Translations under genes and position numbers: made by a program
DNA from: Nematostella vectensis
Taxonomy: Eukaryota > Cnidaria > Anthozoa > Actiniaria > Edwardsiidae
Direction of reading: 5' to 3'
Length of the DNA: 64,000 bases
NCBI RefSeq assembly: GCF_932526225.1
Contig: NC_064048.1
Span: forward strand, 4,038,437 to 4,102,436
Shown: one piece after another, positions 46,601-56,567 of the stretch
Numbering within the stretch: the stretch's first letter is position 1
Layout of the letters: each line of letters begins with the position of its first letter
Notes under the pieces: model-generated
The model's database searches: none
What the model was told of the DNA's origin: nothing
The model's input: only the letters and a program-made list of their open reading frames with translations

Positions 46601-47297
46601 GAAACCCATCGAGGAAAGCAGATATAACTTCGTCCACTTCTTCCTTCCTAACAGCGAGGGTGCCAAAGCAATGCACAAAGCAGTACTAGAGCATCAGCTC
46701 TTCTATTACTCCCCTAAGGTCCGCAGATCTGTCATCGACCATTACCTACTCTCTATGCCGTGTTGGGCCTTGCCTGCAAAATGGTTCACCAAGATTCCAA
46801 CTAAAGAGCTGTATCACCTAGACGTCAAACTAACAAGGCGTCAATCACATGACCGTCACTACGACAGCCTCGTCCACAAGAAAGAACAAGTGGTCAAGCA
46901 AGAGTGGATGCCGAAATGCTCTAAGTGTAATGTTAATGACTGTGATACCCTGTTCTGTCCTTGTGGACATCTCATGTTTTGCAGCAGGTGTGCAGATAAC
47001 ATGAAGTTCTGCCCCTTGTGTAATGAATCAGTCAATGGCAATCAAAAGATCTATTTTGCTATGGACACAAGCTACAATGATCTGACCTGCCAGATTTGTA
47101 TGGATGCTGAAGTGAACACGGCCTTCTGTCCCTGTGGACATGTCTACTGTTGCCAAACATGTGCATCTAATCTGTACTATTGTCCCCTGTGTAAGACTTT
47201 TATTACGTTTGTGCAGCGGATTCACGTTCAATTCCCATGTGAGACATTGGAAGAAGAGAGTTTTGGAAATCCTGGAAATGCTGTCATGGTTAGCTAA
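43650..47297 (+). CDS. MYLIP: MYLIP-like E3 ubiquitin ligase (FERM plus two RING fingers)
   Basis: Four exons: 43650-43736, 43832-44028, 44190-44570 and 46535-47297, all in phase, 475 residues. The first half is a FERM domain. The F1 lobe ends with NYFGLKYCVNDTNVWLNLRN and YRLRLEVKFFV, followed by helix-rich F2 (TREKAVRLCALMAQSEYGDY) and F3 (VVAVGSCGLKIYERK...). The C-terminus has two RINGs with identical spacing C-x2-C-x9-C-x-CGH-x3-C-x2-C-x6-C-x2-C: residues 350-384 and 407-441. The second (CQICMDAEVNTAFCPCGH) most resembles the single RING of vertebrate MYLIP, which ubiquitinates LDL-receptor family proteins and itself. Targets here are unknown. The start follows a 'gccgccatcttgg'-type promoter motif near 43,610. 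It converges on RABL2. The first base of exon 4 is at one of two tandem acceptors (CAGCAG). Confidence 0.9.
45523..45974. mobile_element. Inverted-repeat element in MYLIP intron 3
   Basis: 'atacctgccaactctcccgg' at the left and 'gggggttggcaggtat' at the right are inverted, with further 'actcccgtttttt' matches inside both ends. Confidence 0.65.
45984..46090. repeat. Strong hairpin (foldback) in MYLIP intron 3
   Basis: 'taccttgatgtgtacaaaaa' and 'tgcaaactactg' are mirrored by 'cagtagtttgcctg' and 'tctacacatcaagatat', leaving a loop of roughly 20 bases. Confidence 0.75.
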
Positions 47298-50200
47298 CTT
47301 TTACAAAAAAATCTGACAGTTGAAACAAGGCCTCTTAAAACAAACTGTTAATTTATACTTAATCTTAAGGGAGATAATATTGTAGTTGTTTGATTTATTA
47401 CAAACGGTGATATCAAACAATTTACAGAGCTGGTTGAAAAAAATATTAATAAACTAGATATTGTATAATAGTACAATTATTAGAAGATGGATTATGTTGG
47501 TGTATAGATTTTCAACAAATGTTTATTTGTTGATGTAGATATTGTAGCTTTGCATGTGAATAGAAATACAGGTCAGTATATATTTTTGAAATAGTCCAAG
47601 AAAGTTATAGAGTATTTAGGTTTGAATCCACATAGAAATATGCTTACATAAATAAATAGAGGAACCTATTATAAATCTTTGACAGAGGCTATTGTTTGTA
47701 ATGCTAGATGGCTAAAGGTCATCTGAGTTTTAAGTTTGGTTTTTGCTCTGTGAGCAAATCTATTTGTATAGTGGTCAAATAGATTGGAGTCCTGTTAATT
47801 ATTAAAGCATTCCCAGAAAAATTGTATTAAGATTGTATTAAGTACCAACAAGATTGTAATTTTTCTAAGTAAATGTAATTTATGTTTAATTTGTTGTCAA
47901 TGCATATTCTCAGTTGATTATCAGTAGGAGGGACTTCTAAATATTGCCGCACATTCAAGGGGCTTATTCACCCATGGAGATTGGCATGACAAGATTTGAA
48001 ATTCCCCAACAATGCAAACTAAATTTGCACTGGTAACTTTATTCACTCAGTAGTATTATTTAGATGGTGATGGTGCAAATGTTCAAACTCTACTCAAGGT
48101 CGTCATTACCCCCTTCCAAGGAAGGTGGGCTCAAGTTAATACGTTTCCCAGGCCAGAGCAATTTCCTACTGGGCAGTATATGACTTTGTATCTATCTGCC
48201 TCCACAAACTTGCCTTGTTTTATGTATTTCCCATTCTTTAATTCCATGAAATGTGTACAAATATTTTTCGAGACATTCAGGGCCTTAATAAGGGGTGGGC
48301 CCAATATTAAAAAATATATATATAAATAGGGGCAAGTCTGTGCCCCCTGTGTTATCATGCCCCCCCCCCCCAATATTTTGAGACCTGCTACGGCTCTGAT
48401 AAACATAGATCCTATACAGACATATCTGTCAAATTGGTCATTTTTAACATTATCACAAGCCTAATATTTGTGAGAATGTTCATACATTCTCTGTATTCAC
48501 CCACATTGGCTGTATTTCATTTAACGTTTTTCACCGGATTTCTTTCCAAGTTGGGTTGACAGCTATGTACAGGAAATGCATGAACACTGGCTATTGCAGA
48601 CACCATAGCAAACATAATCACAGTAGAACTCACCTTAATGGGGTCGGTTCTAGATTGTTGCTAATTTGACCTAATGGCAATATAAGGGGGGGGGGGGATA
48701 TTTTCTTAACAAAACTGTCAAGCCATCAAACCGGGGGGGGGGGGGGGCTGCAAGTTCCAGGGGGGTCCCTGCAAGTTCCACAAATTTCAAAAATCATTTT
48801 TCACTATAAACTAAAGACAAAGATCAATCTTTACTTGGAAATCACGATTCCCGATTTTTAAAGAACATTGATCACAATTCATGCTGATCAAATTTCGCCA
48901 ATCACAGTTTTCGATTTGCCTTTTCACTATAAACAAAAAGGCCATTCACTGATCAAGAAAATAACCCTTACCGCCCCTGCTAAAAGACTCTCACTGATTA
49001 CAACAATTGCTTATGAATAAGTCCAGTTTTGAATTCTGTACGTGGCATTTTTTTGGACTATAAAACCCAAGAGGGCAAACTTCCCCTGGGCAGACCAATT
49101 CCTACACCTACTGAATAGGGCCTGTTTATAAGTGAAAGGTCTGATATCCCTTATCAAAATTCAGATAAAATTACCTAGTTCCAAAAAAGAGCTATTTATG
49201 CGATTTCTACTGCAGTACTTGTTTGTAAAGGAGTAATTGATACTGGGAAATGAATCTAAACCAAATAACACAAAACCATCCACATAACATGTCACTGATA
49301 TTTTTTTATTACTTTCTACTGAATATTCTACAAGAATCAACTGCCATCGTCACACTATACATTAGCATCAGCCAGCTCCAGTGATGCAGGGCCATATATT
49401 AATATTTTAATTATATACATAATAAGCTACTGAAATGATTTGAGGGGAATGGAACACAATTTGATAACTAATTACAACAGGGCCATATTCGGCCAGTACA
49501 AGTAGATACAACAATAGCACATTTAAGGCAAAGTATGGCAACTGCTTCAGACCAGTAAACTTTGCTTCAAAGCACATTTTGAAGTGAACTTATAGTAGCC
49601 CTACTATTTGGCTTTAATTTGGGGTTATATTTGCTTTGTTTTCAAACACCAAGATTAACTGAGATCAGGCTAGTTCTAATGTAATTATATTTTTTTTTTA
49701 TTGTGCGAAGGTTGAGTCACCTATCCAATGCAATGGCCCTTGCCCCTTTGTGCACCCAGGATTCTCAATGTTAGAGGACAAAACTTTCCCGAATAACCCA
49801 ATAAAATACCCAAAAGTTGAGATTTAGTACCTGCTTCATTGCTTTTACTGTCCAAAAAAGACTTTAAAGATAATGTGCATTTAATGCATAGTGACCAAAT
49901 GAACACCCATTGCCGGATAAGCTTGCTATTTACACTTTTGTAAAAGCTGCCACCTAACCAGTTTACTTCAACCATTATATGACAAAAGAATTTTTTAGAA
50001 TCTGTAATATTTAAAGTGCTACCTTCACCAGTTTTCTTCCTGGGGGCGAACAGAAACCTCAACCGCAAGAGACAAAAGAAACTATTAGAATCCACTCTAA
50101 TTACCAGGCCATCTGCTATAAATCATTAGTCACATTCTCAAAGAAACTTCCAATAGACAGGCAAGAAAGGCACTCAGTAAAATTTTAACACCTGCTTTTG

Positions 50201-50779
50201 TTGGATTTATCATCCAGTGGCTGGCTTTGCCTTGGTGAAATTTTTATTCTGGCTACAGGCCTGCAAGTCACATTCTCAAAGAAACTTCCAGCATCTCTCT
50301 CATCAGAGCTTGTTACGTAATTGGCAGGAAGTAAACTGGTCTGATTACCACTTTAACAAAAGTTTAAAAATAGATATAAATGTGGCTACAGGCTGAGATC
50401 AAGGGTTTTACAGGAGTTAGAAGATAATTGTTCTGAGTTGGAAGGTTGGTACATTGCACAGGCTGTGATCATACTGATCACATTTCCCAAGAGACAGTGT
50501 CCTTTAAAATTTTCTTCATTATCTCATTTTCCTTAGTTGGTAACTGTCTGCTTGCGGTGGTACTCAGATCTTTTTCAATTTAGTCGACCAGGTGGTTCTT
50601 CTGGACTCCCCCCCCCTAGTATCAATAGCCTATGATTGTTGACAATGTGAAAAGAGTGGCGGAAAAGCTAGAGATTACAAGCTGATATTGTATATGGTAC
50701 AATACTTGTATACTGTACAATTATAGTAGATTGGTAAATATTATTTCTGTGCTTATTCCGATATTCTAGAATGGAATTA
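47298..50779. other. Convergent intergenic region of MYLIP and RABL2
   Basis: It contains the MYLIP 3' untranslated region with an AATAAA at 47,448-47,453, a family B element (48,283-48,400), G-runs near 48,686-48,698 and 48,735-48,747, and a short direct repeat 'gtcacattctcaaagaaact' at about 50,129 and 50,267. I see no exon here. Confidence 0.5.
48283..48400. mobile_element. Family B element, copy
   Basis: 'cagggccttaataaggggtggg' is followed by a C run and 'caatattttgagacctgc' then 'tacggctctg', as in the other family B copies. Confidence 0.55.
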
Positions 50780-53700
50780 TCAGGAATTCTCTTCATCACT
50801 TTTGTTGTCAAATTCAGATTCTTGAGTTGTGCTCAGCTCATCAAAGTTCTAAAAAAGTAAAGAAATGTGAAGTCAAATAGTTGACTAAGGCATCCCAAAA
50901 GGATAAAATGAGGCAAGGCAAGCATAAACAAACGATGACTGATACATTATCCCATCTGTAACTCCCAGCAATATAATGCTTAGAAAAGAACAGTTTTTGG
51001 TAAATCCACCCAACATATATAAACACCCATCTACTGTACAGTATAACATATAAAATCAAAACATGAATGGCGTTTTTTGTGATTATTTTTGGAATTTGCA
51101 GTTCCCTTTACACTGCACCAGGATCCTTTGCTTTCTTTTTTCTTTTCCAACATTAAGATTTGTTTTTACATCTCTTAAGAAATGATGATGAAGCATTCAA
51201 TTGGGAAAACAACAAGTCAGGTGAAATAGATTCTGGAATAAGACATAGCATTTCTCTTTTAGGAGGACTACAAATGAAATACAAACAAAACATGTATGTA
51301 TAACTTGTGCAATTTCTAGTCAACCTTAAAGCATTATCTGTTTGAAAAAAAAAGCGATAAAACTGTTCGAATGCAGAAAGATACTCACTTCTAACTCTTG
51401 CATAACCATATCCATAAAATCCGTAGAGTTTTCCTTATAGTTCACTCCTAATCTGATTGCTTCTCTGAATACCTGTACAGTAAAGAAATAGCTGTCATGT
51501 ATGCAAGGCATACTGTACTTTTGAAGGGGATGGAAGCTGTACTGCTATCAAGTTTAACGGGCCCAAAGAAGATGTTTGTTTGTCTGTCTGTTTGTCTGAA
51601 TGTTTGTCTGTCTGTAGGAATGCTTGTCTGTCTGAATGTTTGTCTGTCTGTAGAATGCATGTCTGTCTGTCTGAATGCTTGTCTGTCTATCTGAAATCTT
51701 GTCTGTCTATTTGAATGCTTGTCTGTCTATCTGAAATCTTGTCTGTCTATCTGAAACCTTTTCTGTCTGAATGCTTGTCTGTCTGTTTGAATGTTTGTCT
51801 GTCTGTTTGAATGTTTGTCTGTCTGTCCAAATGTTTGTCCATCTGTATAAATGTTTGTCTATCTGTCTGAATGTTTGTCTATCTGTCTGGATGTTTTTCT
51901 GTCTGTCTGAGTGTTTGTCTGAATGTCTGTCGGTCTGTCTGAATGTTTGTCTATCTGTCTCAATGTTTGTCTGTCTGTCTGTCTGTCTGAATGTTTGTCT
52001 GTTTGTCTGAATGTTTGTCTGTTTGTCTGAATGCTTGTCTGTCTATCTGAAATCTTGTCTGTCTATTTGAATGCTTGTCTGTCTATCTGAAATCTTGTCT
52101 GTCTATCTGAAACCTTTTCTGTCTGAATGCTTGTCTGTCTGTTTGAATGTTTGTCTGTCTGTTTGAATGTTTGTCTGTCTGTCCAAATGTTTGTCCATCT
52201 GTATAAATGTTTGTCTATCTGTCTGAATGTTTGTCTATCTGTCTGGATGTTTTTCTGTCTGTCTGAGTGTCTGTCTGAATGTCTGTCGGTCTGTCTGAAT
52301 GTTTGTCTATCTGTCTCAATGTTTGTCTGTCTGTCTGTCTGAATGTTTGTCTGTTTGTCTGAATGTTTGTCTGTTTGTCTGAATGTTTGTCTGTTTGTCT
52401 GAATGTTTGTCTGTTTGTCTGAATGTTTGTCTGTTTGTCTCAATGTTTGTCTGTCTGTCTGAATGTTTGTCTGTTTGTCTGAATGTTTGTCTGTCTGTCT
52501 GAATGTTTGTCTGTTTGTCTGAATGTTTGTCCTTCTGTCTGTTTGTCTGTCTGTCTGAATGTATGTCAGCATTGAAAGGCATGTATCTTACCTTGACAAC
52601 ATTTGTACCATCAGATGCAGAGACAAAGTAAAATGGAAGGCCATATTTTTTCGGGAAATTGAAAGACTTTTGAGTAACTTTGTAATCAACTGCCGAGTTA
52701 TTAAGGAAAAAGATAACACATAAATAGTAAATGCAAATGCAAATGCTATATTGCCTAGACTTATAACCTGATACTGTAACAAGCTTCTAAATGTTTCACA
52801 TGTAAATGACATTTAAATACCAAATACATTAGAGACCATCTACTGTAGTTTAACATTGCAAAAATGTATGTAGATTAAGAAAGATGACACCTCTGATTTT
52901 ACGTCCTTTTCAGTTATTTTTGAGTTAGTCCACCTCTTCTATGTATTGACTTGGAATAATGCTTTTTGATTATTCAATGTCTGTGGTTGAAGATAGATGT
53001 TACTGTTTAAGTAAGGATAGGAAAAAAGGATACCATCAATTTTGTTAGCAACAACAATACAGGGAATTGAGTCCCTATATTTTCTAAGCTCTTTATACCA
53101 GTTTGCCAAATTCTTGTAAGTGATTTTTCTTGTAATATCAAATACCTAGAACAGAAGCACAATATAAATTACTTCAGTAACAATAAGTTAGATTAAGGAC
53201 ATAAGAAGGCCATGCATATATGATTGTAAAAGAAAATGTTGTGAAAGAAAATAAATACAATGTGTTTCAATCGGTAAGTCTACAAACGATGACACATACA
53301 TTTGGTAATAAGAAAGTCGTACAGAGAATCATAGTGCCTATGTTGCCCTAGTTTTTCAATGCTTCAGTGTGTCAGTTTCATAGCAAATCTGCATTTTTCA
53401 GTGGTCTATGCAACCTTACCAATAAACATGCATGGGCCTGGTGATAATAGGATGGATGCATACTGCTAAACCTCTCCTGTCCAGCCGTATCCCAAAAATC
53501 TAACAAAGAAAAACACCTGTTATCTACTGTACACCAAAATGTATGCTTCAGGCATACATCACAAACAAAATGCATATGTGCAGTGCATTGCTGGACAATA
53601 TTACATAAAAAGTAAAACATGCATCTTATTTAGATTAGGAATCAGAATGTGTTAGGAAAATATAAAAAAACTAGATTATTATTTAAAAAGTTTATTGGGC

Positions 53701-55760
53701 TTTGATAAATTAGGTCAACATGAGGAAACAAGACTCAAATGCTTCCGACACAATTCATCTTTAAGTTCCCTCTTTAAAAAGGGTTCCAAGAGCCAATACA
53801 AGGCAGACGTAGGGAGGGGTTTGGGGCTGGCCACCTCTTCATTTTGAAGAATTTCTGGCAATTTCTTGTTTATTATTCTAATTGTATTTTTTAAGTTTTT
53901 TTTCCCACTTCCAGTCTTTTGAAAATCTGTATAAGCCAGAAGGTTACATTTTTTCACATGCCCTTCAAAGTTTGATACACTAAGGGAGTGTTCATTAAAT
54001 ACACCGAGGGGGGGGGGGAGGGGAGATATTGAGGGGGGGGGGGGGGGGGGGGCTCCGAAAAAAGAGGTCCTCTAAGGGAAAAAGAAAGAAAATTTGGGGT
54101 TCTATAAGGGGGAGGGGGGAGGGGGGGCACCGAAAAAAATGTTTACAATGAAAGGGGGCTCTGAAATTTTAAGGTGTCTTGAGTCAAAATTCCCCCCTCC
54201 CCCCCGGTGTAATTAATGAACACTCCCTAAGTTAAATACAGTACCTACCAACTCTGATGTCTTTGTCATCTACTTTGGTTTCATAATGAAATAAGGTTAA
54301 TGCATATGTTGATAGCTGTTGCGGTTTGCTGTTTGTAAATTTTAAGGACAAATAGAAAATAATAAATAACAATCAGTAAGTAAATTTCAGTAAGTGAAGA
54401 AAAAAACAATCGTAGTGTAGGTGGTAATGATCATAAGAACCTGGATTGATAATTAGGGTGAGTTGAGGAATGGTGCTCCTACCATTCTTTTCATTAGGGT
54501 AGGAGACAGACAGGCATGGAAACAGGCCGCTTATGCGCTTATGAAAAAAGAGTAAAGGAGAATGCAAGCAGACAAGAAAGAAAAGAAACCATTCCATCCA
54601 TGCTCATGTCTACAAAAACATTATATACAATATCAAAGGTCATCATTATTCCTGGTGTAAAGTAAAGGTATTATTTATTAAAATTATAAAAAAGAGTACT
54701 ACATATAATATTCTTGTTATTATTCTTTAGTTTAAGTATAAATTTAGTTTAAGTATAAACTCATTTTGAGGTCTAAAGCTCAATTATCATCAATTAGTGA
54801 AAAACTTTTTTATCTTTCATTTTACACCACCAAAATATTTGGTCACCTACTGTACTTACATTACACAAATAGTAGCTAGTGGCAAACTTAGCAAATGTGA
54901 AAACGCTACTGATTGGCAAATGCATGAAGTGTAAAAAAATACACTTAGCAAAGTGTAAAAATATTCACTTAGCAAGCACTCCATCGAAGTGAGAAAAAGA
55001 CAACAATGTATAAACTTTAAAAATATATCCTGTCAATTTTTTCAGGGGACTAATCTAGCTCTGAAAATTCATATTCCCACAAGAGTCATAAAGATTTTTG
55101 ACAGTGTGAACACAGCTGATTCAATAACCTTCCTTTTTCTGTGATCTAAAAAGAGTGGTTTTAGATTTTTGAAATCTTAAAAAGATTTATTTAATGCTGA
55201 CTAGTATAAAATAGTACAGTTACAAAGAATATGCAAGTAATCAAGGACTTTATATTACTTCTTATATGCAAACTGTGTGCCAAAAATGTCAGTCATTTTT
55301 AGGGTATAGTGAAATGATTTTATATGCTTAATGCGATTAATTAAAAGAAAGGAATGGACTCGTTTCCTTTGGAGAATGACCGAATTGAGAATGCTATTTT
55401 TTTATACAAAATGTATGAAGGGCAACAATAACAGTATACAAGACCTAGGCACAGCAACAACAACATTTATCGTCGATGCAAAGGATACTATCCATCCATA
55501 AGGAAGCGTTCAACAAGTCTGTATTAAGATAAAATAATAAAAAACAGTTAGGATGTTTCTTGACGTTGAAATTTCCCCGGTTCATGTTTCGAGATCGACG
55601 CTAAATTTGAATCAAAGCATAACGTGATTGGTCAATACACTCACTTGGACTTCCCTACAGCGCTATCCCCTAGACATATTACTTTGACTGAAGTTTCTTT
55701 ATCCTTTTTGCTTGAAGTTACGTCGTCGAAACTATCAACTTCATTTTCCCTGGCCGCCAT
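50780..55760 (-). CDS. RABL2: RABL2, Rab-like small GTPase
   Basis: Eight exons: 55645-55760, 55489-55518, 54249-54328, 53420-53499, 53034-53145, 52592-52689, 51389-51472 and 50780-50848. Every join keeps phase, giving 222 residues and a stop, close to the vertebrate length. G1 is GDSAVGKS (31-38), G3 is DFWDTAGQERF (76-86), G4 is NKID (136-139), G5 is SAS (163-165). Family-specific blocks KPQQLSTYALTLFHY, SMHPSYYHQAHAC, ITRKITYKNLANWY and AIRLGVNYKENSTDFMD identify it as RABL2 rather than a classical Rab. There is no C-terminal prenylation cysteine, as expected for RABL2, which acts in ciliary entry with the IFT-B complex. The ATG at 55,760 (ATGGCGGCC, embedded in a YY1-like motif) is chosen. 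An upstream in-frame ATG at 55,859 would add 33 residues with no family resemblance. Confidence 0.95.
51580..52562. repeat. (CTGT/CTGAATGTTTGT)n repeat with internal 354-bp duplication
   Basis: A long run of CTGTCTGT, CTGAATGTTTGT and variants in the RABL2 intron between the exons 52592-52689 and 51389-51472. The variant order at about 51,762-51,990 recurs at about 52,116-52,345, so a block was duplicated. Confidence 0.9.
53984..54227. mobile_element. MITE, PIF/Harbinger type, with TAA target duplication
   Basis: GGGAGTGTTCATTAAATACACC at the left is inverted at the right end (GGTGTAATTAATGAACACTCCC), and each end is flanked by TAA (53,981-53,983; 54,228-54,230). The core is a set of long G-runs and a C-run that could pair. 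It lies in a RABL2 intron. Confidence 0.8.
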
Positions 55761-56567
55761 TTTGTATTTGACTTCCAATTTCGCCTTCCCAGAAACCAAC
55801 GCGAATGACAGGAAACGATAACCTGGCCTCGCTTGCACGTCTCCCGGGGCAACCGTCATAACAAGTCTATACTCCGATTATTATTGTCTTCCTTTTTTTT
55901 CTAGGACAAATCAGAAATATTTTTCTATATCTCAATTTAACCATTTACCCACCCAAACAATGCAAAATAAATAGGATTTTTATTTAAAGACAAAATCTCG
56001 TCCCAATCTATATACAAAATACTATGCGCGATTTTTTTACTATACTGGGCTTTCAAAAATCTCACGGCTCAATAGACTCAAAATAAAATAATATTTCTAG
56101 GCTTCATCGGCTCCAGTTATAGGCAGACCTTTCAAGAAAGAAGTTTCTAAAAGAGTGTGATTTCCGTGAAGCGGCCATAGCGCGGAGTAAAGTGTGTTGT
56201 ACGAGTGAAGGGTAGGTTTCCCTCACACACACACACACAAAATAATAATTTCAGATAACTAAACTGAAAACCACTTGAAAGCGATTTTACTTGAAAATTT
56301 GAAGCATTTAACCTATGATTTAACATATAACAGCATATTTTTAAAAAATGTGTAAGTCTCGGCGTTAGCGTGACATGATAAGTGCGTGATGTCTGTGTGG
56401 GAGAACGTATTGCGGGCTCCATTTTATCCAGACAGGGGATTGGGCTCCCTATGGAGTGAGCTTTCACTTTACACACCAGCGCACTGAATAAGCAAATTCA
56501 CGAGAGGCAGACACCAAAGCCAGCTCAGACGCATTTGGGAACTTCACAAGGAGAAAAACCTTCAGCC
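55761..56567. promoter_or_regulatory. Divergent promoter region of RABL2 and the transglutaminase gene
   Basis: The two start codons are 807 bases apart and point away from each other. A 'ccgccattttg' YY1-like motif overlaps the RABL2 start. A short (CA)n run lies at about 56,225-56,239. No TATA motif is well placed for RABL2. Confidence 0.5.

Noticed and set aside
51497-52582. Cysteine-rich (CLSVCLNVCL) and Gln/Thr-rich (TDRQTDRQ) frames on the two strands
   Set aside because: They are translations of the CTGT/CTGAATGTTTGT simple repeat in a RABL2 intron.
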